Source of the DNA: Pseudomonadota bacterium
GTDB lineage: Bacteria; Pseudomonadota; Alphaproteobacteria; Rhizobiales; Xanthobacteraceae
Reading direction: 5' to 3'
DNA: 50,146 nucleotides
Assembly (NCBI GenBank): GCA_023404705.1
Contig: JAEYAU010000215.1
Span: forward strand, 1-50,146
The notes below the pieces were generated by a model. That model made no database searches, was not told the origin of the DNA, and saw only the letters and a program-made list of their open reading frames with translations. Below are positions 24,648 to 32,523 of this stretch, one piece after another. Numbering within the stretch: the first letter of the stretch is position 1; every line of letters starts with the position of its first letter. The translations under genes were made by a program, and so were the position numbers.

Positions 24648-26192
24648 CTAAGAGGCGACGCCCATGAGCGCCTGCTTCTCCCGCCGACGCTGGACCGATG
24701 ACGGGATGCGCATGGCTTCACGATATTTCGCTACGGTCCGGCGCGCAATATCGATGCCCGCGGCACGCAGCCGCTCGACGATCGTGTCGTCCGAGAGCAC
24801 GTCGTCCGGCGACTCCGAATCGATCAGCTGCTTGATGCGATAGCGCACGGCCTCGGCCGAATGCGCCTCGCCGCCATCTGCGGCCGCGATCGCGGAGGTG
24901 AAGAAATACTTGAGCTCGAATATGCCCCGATTTGTCGCCATGTACTTGTTCGCGGTCACGCGCGAGACCGTCGACTCGTGCATGCCGATGGCATCCGCGA
25001 CGGTCTTGAGATTGAGCGGCCGCAAGTGCCGCACGCCGTGCGCGAAGAACGCATCCTGCTGACGCACGATCTCGGTCGCGACTTTGAGGATCGTCTTGGC
25101 GCGCTGATCGAGCGCGCGCAGCAGCCAGGTCGCGGTCTGCATGCAGTCGGCGAGATAGCTCTTGTCGGCGCCGTTCTTCGCGGTCTTCGAGATGCTGGCA
25201 TAATAGGACTGGTTCACCAGCACGCGCGGCAGCGTGTCGCTGTTGAGCTCCACGTGCCAGCCGCCATCGGGGCCGGGGCGCACGAAAACGTCGGGAACGA
25301 TCGGCTGCACCATCGCGGAGCCGAAGGCGAGACCGGGCTTGGGATTGAGCCGGCGGATCTCGGAGATCATGTCGGCGAGATCTTCCTCGTCGACGCCGCA
25401 GACGCGCCTGAGCGCCGCGAAATCGCGCTTGGCGACGAGATCGAGATGACCGATCAGCGCCTGCATGGCGGGATCGAAGCGGTTGCGCTCCTTGAGCTGG
25501 ATCGCGAGGCACTCGGCGAGGCTGCGCGCGCAGATGCCGGCGGGATCGAAGCCCTGCACGATCGCGAGCACGCTCTCGACATCGGCGAGCGTCGTGCCGA
25601 GCTTGTCGGCGACGGCCGCGAGATCGCCCGCGAGATAGCCGGACTCGTCGACCAGATCGATCAGGTGCTGGCCGATCATGCGCAGCGCCGGATCGCTGAC
25701 CGCGAGCGTGAGCTGCTCGGCGAGATGATCCGCGAGCGTCACCTCGGCGGAGACGAAGGCTTCGAGATTGTAGTCGCCGTCCTCGCGTCCGCCCGATCCG
25801 ACGCCGGACCAGTCGGTGGGCGCCGGCGGCTCGCCGGTCGCGGCGCGCGCCGGGACCGGCGCGGCGTCGTCCGGGAAGACGTTGTCGAGACCGGTGTCGA
25901 GATGCTCCTCGGCGGCGCCGGGCGTCTCACGGAAGGACTCGGCCCACTCGCCGCCATCGGGCGCTTCGCCCTCGCCGTCAGCCGCGGCTTCGACGCCGGC
26001 CCGCTCCGGCGCCTCGGTCGGCTCCCCGCCTTCGGGATCGCGTTCGAGCAGCGGATTGCGCTCGAGCTCCCCCTCCACATAGGTCGCCAGATCCAGATTC
26101 GAGAGCTGCAGCAGCTTGATGGCCTGCATCAGCTGCGGCGTCATCACGAGCGCTTGGCTCTGACGAATCTCGAGACGCTGGGAAATGGCCAT
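24648..26192 (-). CDS. rpoN: RNA polymerase sigma-54 factor
   Basis: A 514-residue sigma-54. The glutamine-rich region I is at the start (RLEIRQSQALVMTPQLMQAI, residues 6-25). An acidic region II spans about 50-140, the core-binding domain follows, then the helix-turn-helix around HESTVSRVTANKYM. The RpoN box ARRTVAKYRE is at 483-492 near the C-terminus. It directs transcription of nitrogen and other functions with AAA+ activators. It lies after lptB and before hpf-ptsN, the standard neighbourhood. Confidence 0.98.
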   Translation of the reverse strand: MAISQRLEIRQSQALVMTPQLMQAIKLLQLSNLDLATYVEGELERNPLLERDPEGGEPTEAPERAGVEAAADGEGEAPDGGEWAESFRETPGAAEEHLDTGLDNVFPDDAAPVPARAATGEPPAPTDWSGVGSGGREDGDYNLEAFVSAEVTLADHLAEQLTLAVSDPALRMIGQHLIDLVDESGYLAGDLAAVADKLGTTLADVESVLAIVQGFDPAGICARSLAECLAIQLKERNRFDPAMQALIGHLDLVAKRDFAALRRVCGVDEEDLADMISEIRRLNPKPGLAFGSAMVQPIVPDVFVRPGPDGGWHVELNSDTLPRVLVNQSYYASISKTAKNGADKSYLADCMQTATWLLRALDQRAKTILKVATEIVRQQDAFFAHGVRHLRPLNLKTVADAIGMHESTVSRVTANKYMATNRGIFELKYFFTSAIAAADGGEAHSAEAVRYRIKQLIDSESPDDVLSDDTIVERLRAAGIDIARRTVAKYREAMRIPSSVQRRREKQALMGVAS

Positions 26193-26201
26193 GTTGCGGT
26201 G

Positions 26202-26255
26202 CGAAGTGGTCCGGTTCTTGCTTATCCGGTTCTCGGACCGCTGTACACCACTTCG
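26202..26255. repeat. Inverted repeat in the rpoN leader
   Basis: CGAAGTGGT (26202-26210) and ACCACTTCG (26247-26255) form a 9-bp perfect dyad with a 36-base spacer, 10 bases upstream of the rpoN start. It could be a leader stem-loop or a remnant interspersed repeat. Confidence 0.5.
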
Positions 26256-26292
26256 GGGCGGGAATCGTTAACGGCCCGCCACGCACTAACCC

Positions 26293-27351
26293 CTACATGC
26301 GGAATTCTTCGCCGAGATAGAGCCGGCGGACGTCGGGGTTGTTGACGATCTCGTCGCCGCGACCCTCCATCAGGACCTCGCCCGAGTAGATGATATAGGC
26401 ACGGTCGGTGAGGCCGAGGGTCTCGCGGACATTGTGGTCGGTGATCAGCACGCCGATGCCGCGCGTCGTGAGATGGCGCACCAGCGCCTGGATGTCGCCG
26501 ACCGCGATCGGGTCGATGCCCGCGAAGGGCTCGTCGAGCAGCATGTAGTTCGGGCGCGTCGCGAGCGCGCGGGCGATCTCGACGCGGCGCCGCTCGCCGC
26601 CCGAGAGCGCGATCGAGGGCGTCTTGCGCAGACGCGCGATGTTGAACTCCTCGAGCAGTGCGTCGAGCTCCTGCTCGCGCTTCGCCTTCTTGGGCTCCAC
26701 CACTTCGAGCACCGCGCGGATGTTGTCCTCCACGCTCAGGCCGCGAAAGATCGAGGCTTCCTGCGGCAGATAGCCGATGCCGAGGCGCGCGCGCTGATAC
26801 ATCGGAAGCTGCGTGACGTCGAAGCCGTCGAGCTCGATGCGACCGCGATCCGCTTTGATCAGGCCCGTCACCATGTAGAAGATCGTGGTCTTGCCGGCAC
26901 CGTTCGGGCCGAGCAGGCCGACCGCTTCACCGCGCTGCACGTAGAGGCTGGCGCCCTTCACGACCATGCGGTTGGCGAAGCTCTTCTCGACGCCGTGCAC
27001 GGCGAGGAAGCCCTCGGCGGCCGTGCGCTGCGGAACGATCGGCGCCGCGCTGGATGCAAAGGGCCGCGGTTCGGCATTCCGGGAATCGAACTCGCGCGCA
27101 TTGGGCTCGTAGTGCGAGGGCGCGTAGGCGGGCTCGGGCGCGAGCGCGGCCGGGACGGGCCGGCGCGGCTGCGCCTTCGGCTCCGGACGGCGCGTGCCCG
27201 GCATGCGGATGTCCGAATTCACGTTCATCGGTTCGACGTGACCGTTGAACATGGGATCGTCGACAGGTCCGACGTCCATCCGCCACTGGTCGTTGGCGGG
27301 TCGCCGAGAGGCTTGGCGGCCATTCCTGAAGCGCCCAAGAAAGTCGAACAC
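26293..27351 (-). CDS. lptB: LPS export ABC transporter ATP-binding protein
   Basis: A 352-residue LptB, the ATPase that powers LptFG extraction of LPS from the inner membrane. The ABC domain begins near residue 113. Walker A GPNGAGKTT is at 148-156, the signature LSGGE at 249-253, Walker B ends LLDEP near 274 and the H-loop is TDHNVRET. The ~110-residue proline- and arginine-rich N-terminal extension is unlike E. coli LptB but similar extensions occur in Bradyrhizobium relatives (from memory). I chose the GTG at 27351 (VFDFLGRFRN), preceded by GGAG at 5 bases. A longer frame to 27480 and shorter ATG starts at 27279, 27252 and 27228 are possible. Confidence 0.9.
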   Translation of the reverse strand: MFDFLGRFRNGRQASRRPANDQWRMDVGPVDDPMFNGHVEPMNVNSDIRMPGTRRPEPKAQPRRPVPAALAPEPAYAPSHYEPNAREFDSRNAEPRPFASSAAPIVPQRTAAEGFLAVHGVEKSFANRMVVKGASLYVQRGEAVGLLGPNGAGKTTIFYMVTGLIKADRGRIELDGFDVTQLPMYQRARLGIGYLPQEASIFRGLSVEDNIRAVLEVVEPKKAKREQELDALLEEFNIARLRKTPSIALSGGERRRVEIARALATRPNYMLLDEPFAGIDPIAVGDIQALVRHLTTRGIGVLITDHNVRETLGLTDRAYIIYSGEVLMEGRGDEIVNNPDVRRLYLGEEFRM

Positions 27352-27486
27352 GCCGTCTCCAAGCTCCTGGCGGGAGAAGATTTTCGCCCGCCGTGCGAGC
27401 CGCCGGACCGGCCCCTGATAATCCCTCGCGGATGGGCTTTCAACCAGCCAAAGGTCCCGCGCCGCGACTGCGGACGTCACGCCTTG

Positions 27487-28239
27487 TCAGAGGCGGGACT
27501 CCGGCTTGGCCTTCTCGGAGACACGGCTGCGGCCTGCAGGCGGGCCCTGGTTGATCTTCTGCGGCGCCGAAGGCCCACCCTTCTTCTGCTGTTCCTTCGG
27601 CGCGTCCTTGGCGGGCTCGCCGGGCTTGCCCGGCATGCCGCCCGGCGCGCTGTTCGGATCGATCAGCACGTCGACGCGGCCGCCCTTCTGGCCTTCGACG
27701 CGCGAGACGCCGGTGGCGAGATCGACAATGACCTTCTCGCCGCGAATGATGTTCTTGCCCTGCGTGACCACGACATTGCCGAGGAGCGTGACCGTGTTGG
27801 TGCGCATGTCCAGCTCACCCGACTCGCCGGTCGCGGTCTGATCCTTCTGGGTCACCTTGACGCCGCCGAGCGCCTTGACGAAGCGGATCTGCTGCGATCC
27901 GCCCTGGCCCGGCAGCGCATTGGTCTGCGGCGCGGTGGCCTGCTGCGCGCTCGCCTGCTGCGCGTTCGGCTTGGCGTCCTCGTAATGCACATCGAGGCTC
28001 CGGCAGGTCATCGTCATCTCGCCCTGCGTGAGCTTCACGCCGCCGAGGAACTTCGCGACCTTGCTCTTGTCGCGGACCTCGAGGCTCGACGCCTCGATGC
28101 GCACCGGCTGCTCGCGGTTGATGGCAAGCCCCTGCAATGCCGTGGGCGCGCCTTGCTGACCCTGCGCGATTGCGCCCGTGACGAGCCAGAAGGCCCAGGC
28201 GATGGTTGCGGCGGCCACGCGCTGTCTGCGTGAAAACAT
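27487..28239 (-). CDS. lptA: LPS export periplasmic protein LptA
   Basis: A 250-residue periplasmic OstA/LptA-fold protein that forms the bridge carrying LPS to the outer membrane. It starts with a signal peptide (RQRVAAATIAWAFWLVTGAIAQGQQ). The beta-jellyroll OstA-like region spans about 45-180 (RIEASSLEVRDKSKVAKFLGGV and AKNIIRG-like QGKNIIRGEKVIVDLATG). The C-terminal 50 residues are proline-, glycine- and lysine-rich, disordered, and of unknown use. The ATG shares its A with the lptC stop (TAATG). Confidence 0.93.
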   Translation of the reverse strand: MFSRRQRVAAATIAWAFWLVTGAIAQGQQGAPTALQGLAINREQPVRIEASSLEVRDKSKVAKFLGGVKLTQGEMTMTCRSLDVHYEDAKPNAQQASAQQATAPQTNALPGQGGSQQIRFVKALGGVKVTQKDQTATGESGELDMRTNTVTLLGNVVVTQGKNIIRGEKVIVDLATGVSRVEGQKGGRVDVLIDPNSAPGGMPGKPGEPAKDAPKEQQKKGGPSAPQKINQGPPAGRSRVSEKAKPESRL

Positions 28240-28970
28240 TACTCGCGTCCCCCCTCGCCACTCATGTTGCCGGTCGCGGCTGCGACGGCACTGCCGTCGA
28301 GCGTCAGCACCACGCCGCCTTCGAAGCGGATCACATCACCCGACTCCAGCACCTGCAGCTTGTTCGACTCGAGCACCCCGTTCGGCATCGTGATCCGGAT
28401 CGGTTTGTCGGAAAGGATGCTGCCCTTGCGCATGTCGACCGCCGCCTCGGTGAGGAGGCCCTGATATCCTTTCGAAGACGTTAACGTGATCTTCTCACTC
28501 AGCACGAGCTGCTCGACCTTCGTGTTGTAGACGCCCGTCACGGCGCGCATCTCGACATTGCTGCGATCCTGGAATTCCATGCGCGCCTGGATCTCGCGCA
28601 ACTCCACCTGATCGGGCTTGGTGAGATCCTGAATGGCGTTCTTCGCGCTCACCTCGTAGCTGCGCGAATCCTTGGTGAAGCCGGCGATGCGCGGCAGCTC
28701 CATCGTGATGGTGCTGCCCGTGATGCCGAGCTTGCCGGTCGTCGCGGCGGGCAGCTTGGCGAGCGCGCGCAGCGGGTTGAACCAGGTCGTGACCACAATG
28801 ACGATCGTGCCGACGAGCACCGCAATCGGAATCGCATAGCGCAGGAAGCGGACACGGGCCGAATGCCGGCGCGCCCTGCGGAAGGCGCGCTCGATGTTGG
28901 TGCGGCGCGTGACCGTCCAGGCATGCGTCTCGTGCCCCACGGACGGATTGGCGGTGATCGGACGGTTCAT
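28239..28970 (-). CDS. lptC: LPS export protein LptC
   Basis: A 243-residue bitopic inner-membrane protein that hands LPS from LptBFG to LptA. An arginine-rich cytosolic start precedes one transmembrane helix at about residues 44-64 (FLRYAIPIAVLVGTIVIVVTTW). The periplasmic LptC/OstA-like beta fold follows (GSTITMELPRIAGFTKDSRSYEV, MPNGVLESNKLQVLESGDVIRFEGGV). It overlaps the lptA start by one base. Confidence 0.93.
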   Translation of the reverse strand: MNRPITANPSVGHETHAWTVTRRTNIERAFRRARRHSARVRFLRYAIPIAVLVGTIVIVVTTWFNPLRALAKLPAATTGKLGITGSTITMELPRIAGFTKDSRSYEVSAKNAIQDLTKPDQVELREIQARMEFQDRSNVEMRAVTGVYNTKVEQLVLSEKITLTSSKGYQGLLTEAAVDMRKGSILSDKPIRITMPNGVLESNKLQVLESGDVIRFEGGVVLTLDGSAVAAATGNMSGEGGRE

Positions 28971-29163
28971 CTCAAAGCCGTTGGCTGCACCGACCGCCCC
29001 TATTGGGACGAGCCCGGCACAGCGATGTCAACCACTGTCCCCCTTCGGGTTCCCCTGCGCAGTCCCTCTGCGCCCGAAGCCCCCCGATCATACCTCGATG
29101 CCGCGGCATCCGGATCGGGCGGCGCAACCTCGCTTTCGAATATGGCCCCGCGACGGCGGGCCG

Positions 29164-29778
29164 TCACGAGTGCGCGAAAATATCTTCCGCGGCCCAACCC
29201 GCGAGATCGAGCCGCGCACGATCCGGCAGGAAGGAAAAACACGCATTGGCGAGCGCCGTGCGGCCCTCGCGCGCGAGCAGCACGTCGAGACGCTCCTTGA
29301 GCGCGTGCAGATGCAGCACGTCGGACGCCGCGTAGGCGACCTGCGCGTCGCTGAGTTCCTCGGCGCCCCAGTCGGAGAGCTGTTGCTGCTTCGAGAGGTC
29401 GACGTTGAGCAGGTCCTTCACGAGGTCCTTGAGTCCGTGCTTGTCCGTATAGGTCCGAGTGAGGCGCGACGCGATCTTCGTGCAGTAGACCGGCGTCGGC
29501 ATCACGCCGAAGGTCTTCGACAGCGCCGTGAGATCGAAGCGCGCGAAGTGGAAGATCTTGATGATCGACGGATCGCCGAGCAGGCGCACCAGGTTCGGTG
29601 CGGGCGCCGGATCCGGCTTGATCTGCACGACATCGGCCGAGCCGTCGCCGGGCGAGAGCTGCACCACGCAAAGCCGGTCGCGATGCGGATCGAGCCCCAT
29701 CGTCTCGGTGTCGATCGCGACCGCGCCGGAGTAGCGGGCAAGGTCCGGAAGGTCACCGCGATGCAGGCGGGTCGTCAT
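29164..29778 (-). CDS. rnd: Ribonuclease D
   Basis: A 204-residue short ribonuclease D, a 3'-5' exoribonuclease of the DEDDy family acting on tRNA precursors and structured RNA. Exo I is AIDTET with Asp23 and Glu25, Exo II is KIFHFARFDLTAL, and Exo III is VAYAASDVLHLHAL with the Y-x3-D pattern. It lacks the HRDC domains of E. coli RNase D, which is normal for the short alphaproteobacterial form. It stands 193 bases after lptC on the same strand and may be transcribed separately. Confidence 0.93.
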   Translation of the reverse strand: MTTRLHRGDLPDLARYSGAVAIDTETMGLDPHRDRLCVVQLSPGDGSADVVQIKPDPAPAPNLVRLLGDPSIIKIFHFARFDLTALSKTFGVMPTPVYCTKIASRLTRTYTDKHGLKDLVKDLLNVDLSKQQQLSDWGAEELSDAQVAYAASDVLHLHALKERLDVLLAREGRTALANACFSFLPDRARLDLAGWAAEDIFAHS

Positions 29779-29881
29779 GCAGGCTCCGGGCAGGCGACTT
29801 ATTGATTTTCTTCACGAATTCGATCGAGCGCTGTGTAGCACTGGCGCGTCGCCCGATCAATGCGGCCCGGAGAAAGTCGCA

Positions 29882-29909
29882 GCTCCTCTCCGCCGAGGCG
29901 GAGAGGAGC
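29882..29909 (-). terminator. Strong hairpin downstream of the repeat-protein gene
   Basis: GCTCCTCTCCGCC (29882-29894) and GGCGGAGAGGAGC (29897-29909) form a perfect 13-bp dyad, 15 bases beyond the stop of the exported repeat-rich protein. No U-run follows on the minus strand. It is likely a 3'-end stabiliser or terminator. Confidence 0.5.
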
Positions 29910-29923
29910 ATGGCGTCAGCGGA

Positions 29924-30661
29924 TCAGTTCGCCCACTGCGGATTGGCCTTGAAGTAGGCGTCCACCATCAGCGGCCCCAGGATCGGCACCCAGCAGCCGG
30001 CCGTCACCTGCCAGGCTTCCGAGCGCGTCAGCTCGCGGTTCTCGGTCGCGTTGATGATGATCGCGTTCAACACCAGCGAGCCGGCCGAGCACCAGGTGGC
30101 GCCGAGCGCGTAAGAGGCGAGCGGGCCCGGACCTTTGCGACCACCGCCGTCATACTGCTTGGTGGTCGTGGTGGTCTTGGTCTTCACGTGCTTGAAGTGC
30201 TTGTAGCCGCCATACCTGTGGCCCTTCGGCATGCTCATGCTCTTCGGCCCGAAGCTGCCGAACTTGGGAGCGCCGAACTTCGGCGCACCGAACTTGCCGA
30301 AGCTGCTCTGACCGAACTTGAAGCTGCCGAACTTCGGACCGCTGAACTTGGGACCACCGAACTTCGGGCCACTGAATTTGGGGCCGCTGAACTTGGGGCC
30401 ACCGAACTTGCCGAACTTCGGCTTGAACGACTCGCCGCCGCGGCCGTGGAACGAGAGCGGCGGCTTCGGCTTCGTCACCGTGGTCGTGGTGGTCGTGGTC
30501 TGGGTCAGGATGTTGACGCTCTCGCCCGTCTGGAAATAGACGAAGGGGCAGATCAGGCGGCCATTGCCGCCCTCGGGAATGCACTGGTTGGCCGAGGCCG
30601 TGGTGGGAGCCACGAACAGCGCCATCGCGGCGGCCGCCGCCATCATCGTGAACCGGGTCAT
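29924..30661 (-). CDS. Exported protein with PKF(S/G)G pentapeptide repeats
   Basis: A 245-residue protein of unknown function. It has a signal peptide (MTRFTMMAAAAAMALFVAPTTASA, cut after ASA) and Cys27/Cys38. A threonine run at about 55-61 is followed by a Lys-Phe-Gly-rich repeat block at 80-140 (PKFGG, PKFSG, PKFGA and similar units). A second threonine run sits at 163-167. The C-terminal 65 residues form a hydrophobic, apparently folded domain (ENRELTRSEAWQVTAGCWVP) seen, from memory, in other Rhizobiales exported proteins. The ATG at 30661 was chosen over an upstream codon for the clean signal peptide. It may be a surface or envelope adhesin-like protein, which is inference. No partner gene is nearby. 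Confidence 0.75.
   Translation of the reverse strand: MTRFTMMAAAAAMALFVAPTTASANQCIPEGGNGRLICPFVYFQTGESVNILTQTTTTTTTVTKPKPPLSFHGRGGESFKPKFGKFGGPKFSGPKFSGPKFGGPKFSGPKFGSFKFGQSSFGKFGAPKFGAPKFGSFGPKSMSMPKGHRYGGYKHFKHVKTKTTTTTKQYDGGGRKGPGPLASYALGATWCSAGSLVLNAIIINATENRELTRSEAWQVTAGCWVPILGPLMVDAYFKANPQWAN
30242..30424 (-). repeat. In-frame repeats encoding PKF(S/G)G units
   Basis: A stretch encoding residues 80-140 of the exported protein. The regular part repeats every 15 bases (five residues, Pro-Lys-Phe-Ser/Gly-Gly), with looser Ser-Phe-Gly and Ala-Pro-Lys-Phe-Gly units after it. Neighbouring DNA copies differ at third positions, so the array is not freshly duplicated. Confidence 0.85.
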
Positions 30662-31296
30662 TGCTTCACCTCGCGCGTTGCGGGGAGGCCGACGCCGACC
30701 GGCGGGGCGCATTCCCCTGGTGTCTGCCCGCTGAGGTGAAGTCGAAATCGCGTAGATCTTGGCTCCGCGAAGATTAGCTTCATCTAATCTGCATTAGACT
30801 AGGCATTATCGTCGCTCAGGCTACGTCTTCCGCGAGTCACGCCGCTTGGGATCGTGCGCTTCCTCAACAAGCGGCGCCAGCTTTAAGAGAAAAATAACCC
30901 GTTTCTACTCAAAGGCTATTTTAACAATACCAGTTAATCTAAACCGTTTACGTTAGCGACCAGGAGGCGGCTCCGCGTCGATGCGCCCCCAAGCCCATCT
31001 GTTGTGTTGATCATGAATACTGCCGATCGGTCGGAAGATAATTTTGCGCATTGCGTGAGTTATGCGAGCGCTTCCACGGCTGACGCAGCGTGATGGGGCC
31101 TAGAAGAACCACCTGATGCCGCAGGAAATGGATGACTGACGCCGCAATACTGAGAAATATTGGCAACGCGCAGTAATCGCGGCGGCAGGACGGCGCGTCT
31201 GCGGCGGTAACCAAATCCGCAGATGCCCGGCGCCGGGCGCCGCGTTCAAACGCTGATCGAATGCGGGATACGTCGCGGCTCCGCGCGACAGTCAGT
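30662..31296. other. Long AT-richer intergenic region
   Basis: The only gap longer than 300 bases. Much of 30760-31220 is clearly richer in A and T than the rest of the window. It holds a perfect hairpin AGATTAG/CTAATCT (30771-30777 / 30784-30790) and several A/T runs near 30890-30950. No convincing gene was found: a 67-codon minus-strand frame at 31011-31214 has no ribosome site and an atypical composition. It probably contains the promoter of the exported repeat-rich protein, and it may be older foreign DNA next to a tRNA. Confidence 0.5.
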
Positions 31297-31381
31297 TGGT
31301 GCCCAGGAGAGGACTCGAACCTCCACGGCTTTCACCACTGGTACCTGAAACCAGCGCGTCTACCAATTCCGCCACCTGGGC
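31297..31381 (-). tRNA. tRNA-Leu (anticodon CAG), CCA encoded
   Basis: An 85-base cloverleaf with the long variable arm of leucine tRNAs. The acceptor GCCCAGG pairs with CCTGGGC, the D-arm is GCGGAATTGGTAGACGC, and the anticodon stem CTGGT/ACCAG carries loop TTCAGGT with anticodon CAG. The T-loop is TTCGAGT. The 3' CCA is encoded at 31297-31299. Confidence 0.96.
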
Positions 31382-31509
31382 ATGCCAATCGGCAAGCGGC
31401 GCACACATAGGGTGCCGGCCTTCGCCTTGTCAACGTTCGCAGCGCAAGCTCCTCTGTACAGGCCGGAACGGTTCGGGTATTCGCGCGGACAGTTCAGCGG
31501 CGCGATCCC

Positions 31510-32478
31510 ATGACCGAAATTCCCAGCGAGACTCTCGTCACGATCTTCGGCGGCTCCGGCTTTCTGGGGCGCCATGTGGTGCGCGCGCTCGCGCGGGCGG
31601 GCTATCGGATCCGCGTCGCGGTGCGACGCCCGGATCTTGCGGGCCATCTGCAGCCGCTCGGCCGCGTCGGCCAGATCCACGCGGTGCAGGCCAATCTGCG
31701 CTATCCGGCCTCGATCGAGGCCGCGCTGCGCGATGCGGACGTGGCGATCAACCTCGTCGGTGTGCTGTTCGAGCGCGGCCAGCAGCGCTTCTCGACCGTG
31801 CAGGCCGAAGGCGCCGGCCATGTCGCGCGGGCGGCCGCGGCCGCCAATGCGCGGCTGGTGCACGTCTCGGCGCTCGGCGCGAACCCCGAATCGCCGTCGC
31901 GCTACGCGCAGTCGAAGGCCGCGGGTGAAGCCGCGGTGCATGCGGAGCTGCCGCCGGCCGTGATCTTCCGGCCGTCCTTCGCGTTCGGGCCCGAGGACGA
32001 CTTCTTCAACCGCTTCGCCTCGCTGGCGCGGTTCTCGCCGTTCCTGCCGCTGGTCGGCGGCGGCACGATCCGCACGCAGCCGGTGTTCGTCGGCGACATT
32101 GCGGCGGCGGTGCTCAAGGCCGTGGATGGCAAGGCGAAGCCGGGTACGATCTATGAGCTCGGCGGGCCGGAGGTGAAGACCTTCCGCGAGATCATGGAGT
32201 TCATCCTCGCGACCGTCGAGCGCAAGCGGCTGCTGCTGCCGGTGCCGTACGGGATCGCCGGGCTGATGGCGGGCGTGCTGCAATTCATGCCGAAGCCCAT
32301 GCTCACGCCCGACCAGGTGCGGCTGCTGCGCGTCGACAACGTGGTCTCGGAGGCGGCCGTGCGTGAAGGCCGCACGCTCCAGGGGCTCGGCATCGAGCCG
32401 GCCTCAATCGAGGCGGTGGTGCCGTCCTATCTGTGGCGTTTCCGCAAGACAGGTCAGTTCCGCCGGCGGGTTGCGTGA
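31510..32478 (+). CDS. Complex I NDUFA9-family / NAD(P)H-binding atypical SDR protein
   Basis: A 322-residue atypical short-chain dehydrogenase of the NDUFA9 type, the family of an accessory subunit of mitochondrial complex I. The N-terminal NAD(P)-binding motif is TIFGGSGFLGRHVVRAL. A conserved VHVSALGANPESPSRYAQSKAAGE segment replaces the usual Y-x3-K, with Tyr and Lys in SRYAQSKA. Other family traits are RPSFAFGPEDDFFNRFA and a C-terminal LTPDQVRLL. It is a likely complex I assembly or quinone-biosynthesis helper, but no nuo genes are nearby. It begins 128 bases from tRNA-Leu on the other strand. Confidence 0.88.
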   Translation: MTEIPSETLVTIFGGSGFLGRHVVRALARAGYRIRVAVRRPDLAGHLQPLGRVGQIHAVQANLRYPASIEAALRDADVAINLVGVLFERGQQRFSTVQAEGAGHVARAAAAANARLVHVSALGANPESPSRYAQSKAAGEAAVHAELPPAVIFRPSFAFGPEDDFFNRFASLARFSPFLPLVGGGTIRTQPVFVGDIAAAVLKAVDGKAKPGTIYELGGPEVKTFREIMEFILATVERKRLLLPVPYGIAGLMAGVLQFMPKPMLTPDQVRLLRVDNVVSEAAVREGRTLQGLGIEPASIEAVVPSYLWRFRKTGQFRRRVA

Positions 32479-32523
32479 CGCGCCGAACCTGACCGATCAT
32501 CGGGGCTTCTGTCGGGGAGCCCA

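Noticed and set aside
30242..30424. CRISPR-like array
   Set aside because: The period of 15 bases is in frame and codes for PKF(S/G)G; there are no unique spacers or cas genes.
31011..31214. 67-codon minus-strand frame in the AT-rich gap
   Set aside because: No ribosome site, no neighbour support, mixed composition; more likely chance in a low-GC stretch.
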